64,000 nucleotides of DNA from Rhizaria sp. SCN 62-66 (lineage: Eukaryota > Rhizaria, unplaced). Positions within the stretch are counted from its first letter, which is position 1, and each line of letters begins with the position of its first letter. Shown piece after piece: positions 13,690 through 24,263 of the stretch. The notes beneath the pieces were generated by a model. It was given only the letters and a program-made list of their open reading frames with translations. It had not been told where the DNA came from and made no database searches. The DNA is taken from NCBI GenBank assembly GCA_001724265.1, contig MEDY01000115.1, positions 36,727 through 100,726 on the forward strand. Direction: 5' to 3'. The position numbers were made by a program, and so were the translations under genes.

Positions 13690-14470
13690 ATGGCGTCCCG
13701 CTCTGCGACCGAGACCGCTCCCGAGCACATGGTGAGCCAGGACCTGCTCACCCACGCCGTCAACGCTAGTATGATCGATTACATCGATAAGAAGGTCGTT
13801 GTCACTATGCGCGATGACTGCCAGATCGTCGGCCGCATCCGGTATGTCCTAATTACCCCTCTTTACATCTCTGATCGGTTGCTCAACTGCCTCACTCGCC
13901 ACTCCACTTGATCCCCACTCATCATAACGCCCCGCCCCGCCCCGCCCTGCTTTCTTTCCACATACAGCACGTTCGACCAGTTCAACAACATTGTTCTCAC
14001 CGATGCTTCCCAGCGCTACTTCTACAACGGCACTTACGCCGACAAGAGCGTTGGCTCCGTCATGATCCGTGGTGAGTCCCTCGCCTACGTCGGCGTCCTC
14101 GTACGTACTATTAATATGTTGCAAACAAGTCTAATCGTGCCCGAGGTCTTGCACACCTTATCATCCTTCTACCTTGCTAAACCTGTATGCATTGTCGTTC
14201 ATGCTGTGTCGCTATGACCTATCTTAGTTCTCCCCTACGCACGCAACGTCTCACATCTCCACTCGACTTCTCTTCTTTCTTCTCCTTGTTCACCACGACT
14301 GCCTTGCACCCATATGCTGCGATTCGGCTCTCACTGGATATATACAGAACGAGCGCAACTATTCCTTCCGCGAGGTGACCAAGGACGCGCTGTTCCAGGC
14401 CCGCGAGGCTGCGGGTCTCCCTCCGCTCACCAAATCAACCAAGTTCGACGCCTTTAACGGCGGCCACTGA
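13690..14470 (+). CDS. LSM1: LSm1-like Sm-fold protein, mRNA decapping activator
   Basis: Exons 13690-13841, 13968-14100 and 14348-14470 encode 135 residues, close to the usual LSm1 length, ending in TGA. Sm1 is visible as MIDYIDKKVVVTMRDDCQIV followed by GRIRTFDQFNNIVL, and Sm2 as VMIRGESLAYVGVL. The DQF-N-VL core and the C-terminal helix after Sm2 fit LSm1 better than LSm8, which shares the same ring partners. In other eukaryotes LSm1-7 binds oligoadenylated mRNA 3' ends in the cytoplasm and promotes decapping with Pat1. The first ATG in frame was chosen; no in-frame upstream ATG is present after the pyrimidine-CAG acceptor-like site six bases upstream. Introns begin GTATGT and GTACGT. Confidence 0.85.
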
Positions 14471-15931
14471 AGGCTCTTGAGTCTCTTGAATATAACTAAT
14501 GTCGCCACTGAAGTTTCAACAATATCGCATTGTATCGCTGAAGTTGCTGAAACGGCTGACTTGTAGATATCTTGATTCTGGAGGCGTTTCGGGACGAGAT
14601 AATGCGAGTGCAACTTTATGAGAATGTGTTGACTGATATCGTGTTTCTTGTGGTCGGTTTCTGCTTGTCTTGGTGATACTGCTGTTGTATGTATCTGGCA
14701 TTTGTTTGTTGTTGCAGTACTGATTTCACGGAATGAACCTATATGAGATCCAGGTATTGCAGTTACGAGCCCTGTTTAACTGCACAGCTTGCGTCCACTT
14801 CGTTACACTTTCCCTGAAGGCTCATGTATACCTACATTTCAACGTGTTGAGGGCCAGTGCCTCTCAAATCACAACTCAACACTCACATCTATTGATTGGC
14901 AGAAACACGAGAAACCAACAAATACAAACAAATAACTAAATACCCCAAAAACGTTCACATACAATTCTGTTGTCTCTGATCGTGATTCGCGACGAGTAAC
15001 GAATCTAGTTATCACGAATCTAGTGATCAAACATTTTGTGAACTTCATTAACTTACAATTCACATCCAAAACATATTTTTTTCGTTGTATTCTGTTGAAG
15101 TATTATGACCACATACCGTCACCCCATCTCACTTAGTTTCGACAAACACAGAGCTTCATACCCGCAATTGCAACATCACTGACCATCATCGTCACGTGCA
15201 ACAGCATCAGGAGCAGCATTCGTATTGATTATAGCACCCGCACTCGCAATATACACATCGTTCTTACCTGAATCAACGCACGCTGCCGAGACGACACAAC
15301 AGCAACAACAGCCGCTGCGCGACGCTGCGCTGCATTACGCCTTGTTGCGTCAATAGTGCCATAAAGTACTTAGAAGAGGTTCAATATTGAGTCCTAATCT
15401 CCCGCAACAATTTGCTTAGTTGATTCAATGGGTGGCCGCGCTGCTAGAGCTTGTTGCAGCTGCGGCAGCAGCAGCGGCGGCGGCATGCGCACCTTGATCT
15501 TCGCTTAGACCTGAAACACTCACGTCGTCGCCGTTATGTTGATCATTGCGATGATTTGTGATATTCATGGAGTCCATATGGCGCACTGATTCAAGTCTTC
15601 TTATGGGAGAGCAAGCAGACTTTGTGCATGCGCATATCGAGAATTCAAACAGGATGTATTCACACATCGTAGCTTGGCCATTCATGACTAAAACGTACGT
15701 ACTACATATTTCCAATGAACAAGCAGAACCAGACAAACAATTTTGGATTACGCAGAAGCTAATCACGCCTTGTTAAAAATACATGTGACACTGCACACGT
15801 AGACACCTAAACACATCTAAGTAATATCGATATAAACAAAACAGCCTATCTTTAGCTGATACGGAAACGCCCATGATCAACTCAAATCAACGTAGACTTG
15901 TCGACTCTCAATTTGAATCTGAAATGAGTGA
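14471..15931. other. Convergent spacer between LSm1 and the HMG/Csm1-like gene
   Basis: This 1.46 kb AT-rich spacer holds two 3' UTRs. It contains a few GC-rich islands of coding-like composition on the minus strand around 15183-15360 and 15425-15577, treated separately. No RNA gene or mobile element was recognised. Confidence 0.5.
15425..15577 (-). CDS. Doubtful small open reading frame with Ala and Ser runs
   Basis: An ATG at 15577 opens a 50-codon frame ending in TGA. It has an Asn/Asp-rich start, then ten alanines and a Ser cluster, a composition like the low-complexity parts of the real genes here. A second coding-like stretch (15183-15360, minus strand) follows downstream with a plausible donor, GATTCAG followed by GTAAGA. 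The two could be exons of a small unrecognised gene or a decayed remnant. No family similarity is visible. Confidence 0.2.
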   Translation of the reverse strand: MDSMNITNHRNDQHNGDDVSVSGLSEDQGAHAAAAAAAAAATSSSSAATH

Positions 15932-18434
15932 TCACTTCCCACTGTTCGCGGTGTTTGCAACACTCGCACCAACCCCAGCGCCAGTGCCAGCGCCAGCGCC
16001 AGTGATGCCGGCGTTAGGCATAGGCGCGGACAGAGGCACAGTCGCGGACGCAACACCGCCCGGGAGCACCATGCTTGCCAGCGGCAACGGCGCCGCGGCC
16101 GCAGCAGCGGCACTCAGAGGCAGGAGAACCGGCGCGTGTGTGTGCAAAGGCCCCTGCTGCTGCGCTCCGGTGGCGGGAACAGCGTTCGCGCCAGCGTTCA
16201 TCGGATGACTCTGCTGCTGCTGCTGCGGCTGCTGCTGACCCGGGTACTGCTGGTGTTGCTGTTGGCCGAAGGGACCGGTAGGGAAGCCGGCCCAGGACTG
16301 CCCGTGGACACCCCGTACACCTGCCGCGTTCCCGTACGGGTACTGGCCGTACGCACCATAGCCGCTGGTGTTGTTGACGTTGTTGGTATTCCCGTTCCCG
16401 CTGGCGTTGGCGCTAGGGTCGACGTTTGTACCGTATACAGCAGCGCTGATGTGTGCGAACAGCTTCGGCGCCTCGCTGCGGTCAAATGACAGCTCCTGCT
16501 TAAGAAACTCCGGGTACTGAACACCTGCCAGCGCAAACTCAACGGGCACATACCGCATGCGCGCGGACCGGCGGGACGCAATGAGCTCCATCTTGATGAA
16601 CCGCGCGGCGTCGGCGTCCTTCAAGCTCACCGCGTAGGACATCTTGTGGTAGCCAACGTCGGTGGGCTGCTTCACTTTGAACCCGGTCAAACCGCGGTAC
16701 GCCGCCACAACGTCTTCGAGAATGCCAAGCTTAACGGCGGCGGCGTCGAGCTGCTTCGCGTGCTGCTGCTGCGCCTGCGCGGCTTCCGCCTGCAGCGCCT
16801 CCGTCAGCGCGGTTTGCGTGTGCAGCAGTGCAGCGAGCTTCGACAGTTCTTCGTCCTTGGCGGCTGCCTGCTCACGGTCGCGGCGCTGGCGTCCGGGGCT
16901 CGGCAGCGCGGCGCGATGCTGCGCGTTGATGCGAGATATGTGCTCCTTGAGTTCTGAGATCGTGCGTTCGCTCTCCGACTCGCGCGCGCGCCAGAGAGCT
17001 TCAGTACGCGTGCGTTCAGCGGCGACGGCGGAGTCGACGGAGGACTGCAGGGCTTCGTAACGGCTCGTAAGCTCGTTGTAAGCCTTCTGCAGCGCAATGT
17101 AAGCCGCGGGACTCGTGACACCCGCGACGGTACCCATGCCAGCAGCACCCGCACCAGAGCCAGTGCCGGCAGCAGCAGCAGGAATACCCGCGCGGAGATT
17201 GCTCGACGACAACGTAGAGGCGAAGTTAGAACCCGCATTGCCTGCGGTGTAGCTTGCGTTGTGCGCAGTAGCAGCGTTGGCGGCGGCCGAAGCGGCTGCG
17301 GCAGGACGAGGGCGTTTGCTGTTGAAAACGAGGCCACTGTCATCGTCCTCCACCGCAGCGCCCCTGATGCCACCACCGACAGCGCTGGCACTACTGCTGC
17401 TGGAGCTCGAGCTAGCGTTGTTGTTGATGTCGCTGCGAGCGCGGGAGTTGGTGTTGGCCGCCGAAACGAGCGAAGGAACAATCGAAGGTGCGAGCAGAGT
17501 TGCGTCCAAGTCAACCGCGTTGGTATCATCGTTGCTCTCGAGGCTATCGCTAACGCTGGCGACAGCATTGAGACTCTTTGCAGTGCTAGACACCCGGCCC
17601 TTAGCTGCCGCACTAGTGGCCTTGCCACCGCCTGTCACACTGGCACTGCTAGAGCTCGCGTTGTTGGTGGTGGTGTCTTGTTGTGAGCCGCCTGAGGCTT
17701 CCTGGGCGGCTTGCCTTGCGTAGAGGGCCTTCTCCTGCTCCGGCAGCTCAGCCCAGAGCTGCTTGATACGAGACTTAAGCTCGGCCATGGTCAGCAGCGG
17801 CCAACGCTCCTTGCAGGGTCCGATGGTGGTGCTTGCGAACAGCGCGAAGCCGGACTCCGCAGTGTACAGCACCCTCCCCCCGGCCACTGCCCCAGAGGCA
17901 GTCGCAGCGGCATTCGCGTTGTCCGCCGGGGCGGGCGCGGGGGTCTTGCTCTTGATCGCGCTTGCAGCAGGTTTGCTCGCAGCAGCAGCCGCAGCAGCAG
18001 CGGTAGTTGAGGAGCGTTTGGGGCGGGACGGTGTGGCAGCGGCGGAGGCTGAGCTTGGCACGGCTGAGCTCGAGTCGCCGTTGCCGTTGTCGCTGTCTTC
18101 AGATTGCTCCTCAACAATGGGGGACGCGAGGGCGCGCTTGCGGCGGGCGCCAGGGGTGGCTGCGGCAGTGGCGGTGGTCGTCTTGGGGGTTGTAGTCGGG
18201 GTGACTGCGGAGTTGGCGGCCGAGGTGGAGCGGGCTGACGAGCGACGCGGCGCCCGGGCTAGAACGCAATACAAACACAAAAACAAACCAGAAATACAGT
18301 GTGAGAGTAAGACATAAAGCAATTTATTATGTGAATAAGGTTTCATAGCGATAGAGAGACGTTGAGTTGAGAGAGTCGGGAAGGGGAAACGTACCTGACT
18401 CCGAAACCTTGGTTGAGGAGGAGCGGGTCGACAT
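15932..18434 (-). CDS. HMG-box plus coiled coil plus Csm1/Pcs1-like C-terminal domain protein
   Basis: Exon 1 (18434-18395, starting MSTRSSSTKVSES) joins exon 2 (18258-15932) in frame, giving 788 residues ending in TGA. Residues about 143-200 resemble an HMG box: GFALFASTTIGPCKERWP, then MAELKSRIKQLWAELPEQEK and ALYARQAA. A heptad-rich coiled coil spans about 400-527. It leads into a compact domain at about 527-622 with AYRGLTGFKVKQ, RYVPVEFAL and YPEFLKQELSFDRSEAPKLF. This order, coiled coil then globular domain ending in a Pro-Glu-Phe-Leu and Ser-Glu-Ala-Pro signature, matches the Csm1/Pcs1 family (monopolin; kinetochore cross-linking and rDNA cohesion in yeasts). The tail is Gln/Gly/Ala-rich. 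A DNA-binding HMG box on a Csm1-like protein suggests a chromatin-tethered segregation factor; that role is inference. Confidence 0.68.
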
Positions 18435-19023
18435 CGGGGCGCTCTGCTAGCGATGTACAGTGGATGTAGCTCACTGCCAAGTAGATGGAGCGCAATATAC
18501 AAGAGGGTGGTCGAGTAACCTGGTGTTGTTTGTGTGACTGAAATGCACGGTTAAGCACGTAGAGGGATGAAACGGAAGGCGTGATGTGAGACTGGAACAA
18601 CGGATAGGTCAGCTGAGATTCAAATTATTGAGGGCTGTAGATCGTCAGCGAGAACAAAGATGAAGTATACATGAGAACGCAAGCATGCATGTTTGGATTT
18701 TTATATTATGATATCTATGAATGTGATTATGACGCTTAGGAGACAGTTCAAGTAAGCTGACGAGCGTTGTCCATTTCGACTCGAAGCTTTTTCGCGAACC
18801 AGGGCCTAGCCCAAACCATGGAGACGAAACCGCTCTGTCCAGTTTCAAAACATCGCATATCTCTCCTTGCCTTCGTTATTTGTTTCTGCTAGATCACACA
18901 CAGCAACGCAATTTGGATTTTCACATGATCACCTAATTATTCTCTCTAAAACCATGCCTATCACTCCCTGTGCTCACTCCTCTAACGCTGCTTCCTCGTT
19001 TTGTTCTGGACAGTCTCGACTCC
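18435..19023. promoter_or_regulatory. Divergent promoter spacer
   Basis: This 590-base spacer lies between the outward-facing HMG/Csm1-like gene and the 137-residue gene. It contains no recognisable gene. A pyrimidine-rich stretch ending in GGACAG lies ten bases before the ATG at 19024, resembling a splice acceptor. Confidence 0.35.
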
Positions 19024-19437
19024 ATGGCCGACGTCGCCCAGGCGCCCACCCAGCGCGGTCTCGCCCCCGCGCGCCCAACCCCCGAGGACCTCAAGACCTC
19101 TCGCACCATCCACGGTCACACCGGGCAGGCCCGTCCCAGCGTCCCTAACCCTAGCAAGCACTTCACGAACCGTGCCGGCACTCCCCTGCCGCCGCCCCCG
19201 CGTCCCGAGGCTGCTTCCCCGCGCCGCGCCGCGCCCGCCGCGGCCCCGCGCGCCGCCACGCCGCCACAGGCCGTCGACCCCGCGGCGCCGGTTGCGCGCA
19301 CGGTTGCTGAGCCCGTGTCCGCGCCCGTCGTCGTCGAGTACAAGGCCGACCCCAACAGCAGTAAGAATGTGCATGTCAACGATCGTAAACACCGTGGTGC
19401 TTCCCGCAACGTTCTCGGCGGCTTCTTCACCTCATAA
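19024..19437 (+). CDS. Small Pro/Ala-rich basic protein of unknown function
   Basis: A single exon of 137 residues ends in TAA. I do not recognise the family. The N-terminal third (TPEDLKTSRTIHGHTGQARP, then PNPSKHFTNRAGTPLPPPP) and the C-terminal end (SSKNVHVNDRKHRGASRNVL, GGFF) look constrained. The middle is Pro/Ala-rich and probably disordered. The C-terminal pattern of Ser-Ser-Lys, a basic stretch, then Gly-Gly-Phe-Phe is faintly like the short microtubule-associated SPIRAL1/Jupiter repeats, but too weak to name. Codon use and composition fit an expressed gene, and the divergent partner is the HMG/Csm1-like gene. The start was chosen because it follows the acceptor-like CAG and opens the conserved-looking N-terminus. 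Confidence 0.6.
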   Translation: MADVAQAPTQRGLAPARPTPEDLKTSRTIHGHTGQARPSVPNPSKHFTNRAGTPLPPPPRPEAASPRRAAPAAAPRAATPPQAVDPAAPVARTVAEPVSAPVVVEYKADPNSSKNVHVNDRKHRGASRNVLGGFFTS

Positions 19438-19912
19438 ACGACACGATCGCACTATAACGCATGCCTGTGATTTGGCTTACGACGTGATTTCGTGGTTGTG
19501 AGTCAGTCTGTGCTTGTGGTTTCCGTCAAGTTCTATGCTGTGTGTCTCTGTGTCTGTCCTTTCGTTCTTGATTGTTTTTGTTTACAGCAGTTTAGCTTCT
19601 CTGTTTCTTTCCGTATACAATAGTTCTATTTCATTTTCGTTATCGCTAATAGTAGCAGAGTATGATAAGTGTATTGCTTTTCAAACAGCAAATGATATAC
19701 CCTGTAAGATAAGATAGGATCCACTCAGAATCTAATACTTGCCACGAGCATGGCAAATAGCTCACATTCACGTTGAAAAAAGCCCGTCTCTTGTCACGTC
19801 TAAAAGCAGTCAAGCTACACAGTTACACAGCACAATGCAGCGTAACTAAGCAATTTTGTCTGACAATTAGATGTGATCATTATCGACGGTTTTGAAAGAA
19901 CGTTTGAGTCAC
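19438..19912. other. Convergent 3' spacer
   Basis: This 475-base T-rich spacer separates two converging genes and presumably carries both 3' UTRs and poly(A) sites. I see no gene or strong hairpin. Confidence 0.4.
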
Positions 19913-21248
19913 TTACGCCTGCTTGGCGAAGAACTCCATGGACGCAGTGCGGTTAGGCTTGATGGTGTCCTTTCCGGGCTTCCAGTTGGCGGGGCAGACT
20001 TCGCCGTGGGCGGCGACGAACTGGTAGCCCTGTAGATGCGAATATATACGCAATTGCGTATAGTCCAGCCAAGCAACAGACACAAAACAGATTTGATAGA
20101 ATACGTGTTAGTTTCAGAATGGTTATTCGTTTTTGAGTATTTGAGTTCAAGATGAACCCAAACCAAGCTCAAGCTTTAACAAAGCACGAAGCGAGAATTA
20201 TGAAGCTATCACAGGGCAGAAAACAATCGTCGCTAAGATAGATAATGGGATTCAAAAAAGAGTGTTTGCGGAGGATGATGGCGTACCTGGACGAGGCGGA
20301 GGATCTCATCGACGTTGCGGCCGACAGCGGGGGAGTTGAAAGACGCGTGCTTCAGGGTGCCCTTGTCGTCGATGATGTACGTAGCACGGCAAGTGAAGCC
20401 GGGGTCCATGAGGCAGCCATAGTCCTCGGAGATCTTGCGGGAGACGTCGGCCATGAGGGGGATGTTGAGGTTGCCGAGGCCGCCGACCTTGCGCTCAGTA
20501 GCCATCCACGCCTGCAGAGAGTCAAAGCAAAAAAAGCCAAATTGCCGCAATAGAAGCGAAAGAAAAGTATGAGCATGAGCAATTTGACTGAGAATTTTGA
20601 TTGAAAGATGGTTGAAAACAAAGCTAAAAACCTAAATCACTGTTATACATACACATCCGTATGATTTGAGTACACAATCACGTTTCGTGAATGAGATTAC
20701 AGAGATACATATCGTGATACTTGTGTGCGTACCTGGTGGACGTTCTCGGAGTCGATCGAGGCAGCGATGATCTCGCAGTTGGCAGCCTTGAAATCAGCAG
20801 CACGGTTGGAGAGCTCAATGATCTCGGTGGGGCAGACTGTGTAGATGCAGCGCAAAAGCAAATGAAGAGGGTTTGATATTGAATGAGGAGAGAAAAAGCG
20901 GTGGAAACTTCAGTATGGGTGCGCGCAAGCACGAAAGAGCGAAACGAAGGAACCTATCGAATGAAGAGATATAGCACAGTTAAATTAGCATGCAAGATAA
21001 TGTAAATAGTGTAATTACGTACCGAAGGTGAAGTCCTTGGGGTACCAGGCCAGGACGACGTACTTGCCCTTGTAGTCATCGAGGGAGATCTTCTTAAGGG
21101 AAAGGTCGGGCATAGCAGCCATCGACTCGAACTTGGGGGCGGGAGCCTCGATCTTGGCCGCCTTGCCGAAGGAGACGGCGCGGGAGACGGTGGTGATCAC
21201 CGAGGAGGTGGGGAGCTTGGTGGAGATCTTGGAGACGGAGCGGAACAT
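19913..21248 (-). CDS. Mitochondrial typical 2-Cys peroxiredoxin
   Basis: Exons 21248-21023, 20836-20733, 20511-20287 and 20029-19913 join in frame to 223 residues ending in TAA. The first 40 or so residues ([18 protein letters not shown] and on) form a basic, Ser-rich mitochondrial-type presequence. The peroxidatic Cys is C77 in FTFVCPTEI, split across intron 1. The resolving Cys is C197 in [10 protein letters not shown]. The enzyme reduces H2O2 and organic or peroxynitrite peroxides as a thioredoxin-recycled dimer. GGLG is present in exon 3, but the usual C-terminal YF is FF (SMEFFAKQA), a point of interest for overoxidation sensitivity. The ATG directly follows an acceptor-like GCAG, suggesting a 5' UTR intron. 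Identity is very secure; matrix targeting is inferred from the presequence. Confidence 0.95.
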
Positions 21249-21881
21249 CTGCGCAAATCGGGCGTTGACGCAAGGGGGCAAGGTAAGTGACGGAGGATGA
21301 CGATGAGGTCACGATTCAGCAAAACGAGTCATGGCATTAACCAATATAAACGGCTGTATCCAGACATATACATAATAAAAATAGCAATTTGAACTCTAAC
21401 AAATTCTATACGCGTCAAAATCAATCCAGTTCGATGGAGAGAATGAGGTCAAGTGAAGCTTGGTTAAAGCTGGAAAAATCGTCGTCAGTTGTGCCCTCGC
21501 TCGCGCTCGGTGGTCGGTTTTGGGGGTCTCGGTGATTGCATCACACTGAAGCTTACTAGGCATAACTTGAAGGAACATTAGATAGACATGCATCGACTTA
21601 AATTGCCGGCCGGCATATAATTGAGCATCACAATTTTAAATGTTTTCTTTGGTTTTCGCTGCTTGAACTTCATTTTGTATGTTGAAAAACGTATAACTTA
21701 CACTTAGCCTCAGAGTCCGCCCTCAGATAGCATCCTCACTCAAATCTAAACAACACTGCTCTCTACGCAGTCACTTTCACTCACTCACATCATCAACGTA
21801 TATACACAGACAACTATACCATGTGTCTATTTGTCGGATCTCAGGCGGCGACTTAAATTATTGCATCGCGGCTTGACTTGT
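21249..21881. other. Spacer between ACAD8 3' end and peroxiredoxin 5' end
   Basis: This 630-base AT-rich spacer lies between two genes on the minus strand. It should hold the peroxiredoxin promoter and the dehydrogenase 3' UTR. A possible 5' UTR donor of the form CTA followed by GTAAGC occurs upstream of the peroxiredoxin start. No gene was recognised. Confidence 0.35.
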
Positions 21882-23859
21882 TTAATCCTTGGTGATCTGG
21901 CGGCCAATGATGACACGCATGACATCGTTGGCACCCTCGAGGATCTGGTGGACGCGGAGGTCACGGACGATCTTCTCCAGGGGGAAGTCCTGTATATAAC
22001 ACACAAAAGACAACACGCAATTTGAAGCGATTCAGAGTTGGAATCGGATCATGACGGTCGAGACAGAGAAACGAGAAGAGAGAAGGTGAGATCCAAATGT
22101 GAAGAACTCCCGGGGACAAATACATATGTCACAATAAAAATGAATCACAAACGTGATAATACGTAAATACATTTAAACATTATATATAGTTCCGCATGTA
22201 ATTATACCATTGAGATATTGCTGTTGAAAGATGAGAACACGTACCTGGAGGTAGCCGTAGCCGCCGTGGAGCTGCAGCGCGTCGTTGGCGACCTTGGAGC
22301 CGATATCAGTGGCGAAGCGCTTGGCCATCGCGCAGTGAAAGGTAGCCTCGGGCGCATCGGCGTCGACGAGCGAGGCGGCACGGTGAACCATGAGACGGGC
22401 AGCGGTGAGCTCAGTCGCCATGTCGGCGAGCTTGAATTGCACGCCCTATACTCACATAGAAACAAAGAATTGAAGACATAGATGTTAGTATATTTCTGTA
22501 ACAATAAGAAACAGAATTTTGGTATAGATAATACATATTAATACTTAGTTTTAGTTTACGTATCGAGTATATAATCAAGAAACACTTTGTTTTCGTAACC
22601 GTACCTGGAGAGTGTTGAGGGCAGCGCCGAACTGCTTGCGCTCAGCAGTATACGCACTCGCAGCGTTGAAGGCTGATTGGGCACCACCGAGCGACAGAGC
22701 CGCAATGTTAATGCGGCCGCCGTTGAGACCGTGCATGGCGGCGTTGAAGCCCTTGCCCTCGACACCACCGATAAGGTTCTCGGCAGGGACGACGACGTTC
22801 TCAAGGAACACCTTTAGAAGGCAACGCATGAAGTTGCATAAAGTGAAATTAAAAATAGAAGATCGTAACATTTCAAGCTTAAACTAGCACAGCACAAAGA
22901 TATAGTAGCAATACATATGAATCCATCGCAATAAATTATGTCGATAGTCTATTTATGAAGATATATATGAAATGAGTGAACGTACCTGGGCGGTGGTGTG
23001 GGCGTGCCAGCCCATCTTCTTTTCCTTGGCGCCGAACGAAACACCGGGCATAGTCTTCTCAACGAGGAACGCGGAAATACCCTTCGCGCCGGGGCCGCCA
23101 GTGCGCGCCATGACGATGTAGTAGTCACTCTCACGGGCGCCAGAGATGAACACCTTCTGGCCGTTGAGCACGTAGGTGTCGCCCTCCTTGCGTGCGGACG
23201 TCTTAAGTGAGGCCGCGTCGGAGCCGGCGTCGGGCTCGGTAAGGCAGTAGGAGGCAAACTTGCTCAGGTTGGTCATCTGGGGCAGGAAGCGCTGGCGCTG
23301 CTCGGGGGTGCCGAACTTGTCGATCATGTAGCTGACCATGTTGTGCACGGTGAGGTAGGCAGTGGTGCCGGGGCAGGCGGTGGCGAGCGCCTCAAAGATG
23401 AGAGCAGCGTCGACACGAGAGAGGCCCATGCCGCCGACGTCGTCGGCGATGTAGACGGAGGCAAAACCCATCTCGGCGGCCTTGAGGTACATCTCGCGCG
23501 GGAAATGACGCTCTTCGTCCCACTTGGCGACGTAGGGCTTCATCTCCTTCTCGGCGAAGATGATCGCGGACTCCTGCAGATACTCATAGAGCAAAACAAA
23601 ATGTGGATATTTAGGTACAAGCTCTCGTACTGCATCATTCAGTCGTTTTTGAAAGGGATACTACTAGTGGGGGTTAGATAACGATAGGACGAACCTGGAT
23701 AGAGCGCTGCTCGTCGGTGAGGCCGATGGTGGGGTCGAACTTCATGGCACGGCGCGCGGCACTGGCGTGGAAAGACGCGGCCGCAGTCGCGGAGACGGCG
23801 GAGGATGCCTTAACGGCGGCGCGGCCGAGGGTGGACTTACTGAGGCGGGAAGCAAGCAT
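21882..23859 (-). CDS. ACAD8: Isobutyryl-CoA dehydrogenase, mitochondrial
   Basis: Five exons (23859-23695, 23573-22986, 22811-22605, 22445-22245, 21989-21882), all joined in phase 0, encode 422 residues ending in TAA; human ACAD8 has 415. The Arg/Ala/Ser-rich N-terminus ([20 protein letters not shown]) is a mitochondrial-type presequence. Family signatures are [50 protein letters not shown] and [11 protein letters not shown], with the catalytic Glu in [14 protein letters not shown]. The last motif, with the Glu in the C-terminal position, marks the isobutyryl/short-branched group. The enzyme oxidises isobutyryl-CoA to methacrylyl-CoA in valine catabolism with FAD, passing electrons to ETF. 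The ATG directly follows CACCACAG, an acceptor-like site. Short-branched-chain (2-methylbutyryl) activity is the main alternative. Confidence 0.93.
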
Positions 23860-24263
23860 CTGTGGTGGTGTTCAGAGCAAGAAGGATATGAGGACGAGGA
23901 TAACGAGAGTAGGGTGAATCGAGATACAGTGCCTACCACCATGAATTCGCATCATTTCATATCACCAATTTAAAGAAGTACTTAAATGAGTGTACCAAAT
24001 CGCGCTACCATATCATCATGCGCAACGTCGGACGGTCAAGCGCGCAGCCTGTTTCAATCAAACGCGTGGGCAAGACACGTAGGTGCACTCGTCGCCCTGC
24101 GGAACCGCGACTTGATTTTGAAGTTTCCATGCATACTGCTCGTTTTTCTCTTGAATACAATTAGATCATGCAATAAAAATGATGGTTACATCTATATTCG
24201 TGTAAGTATAATCTAGATAACTTGATTAAAAAAGTAATACTGCTGAATGCAGCGATATATATA
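23860..24263. other. Spacer between dehydrogenase genes
   Basis: This 400-base spacer lies between two tandem minus-strand genes. It carries the ACAD8 promoter and 5' UTR and the SDR 3' UTR. I see nothing else in it. Confidence 0.35.

Noticed and set aside
19024-19437. Assignment of the 137-residue protein to the SPIRAL1/Jupiter microtubule-associated family
   Set aside because: Only a vague C-terminal pattern is shared and the diagnostic Pro-Gly-Gly core is absent, so it was left as unknown.
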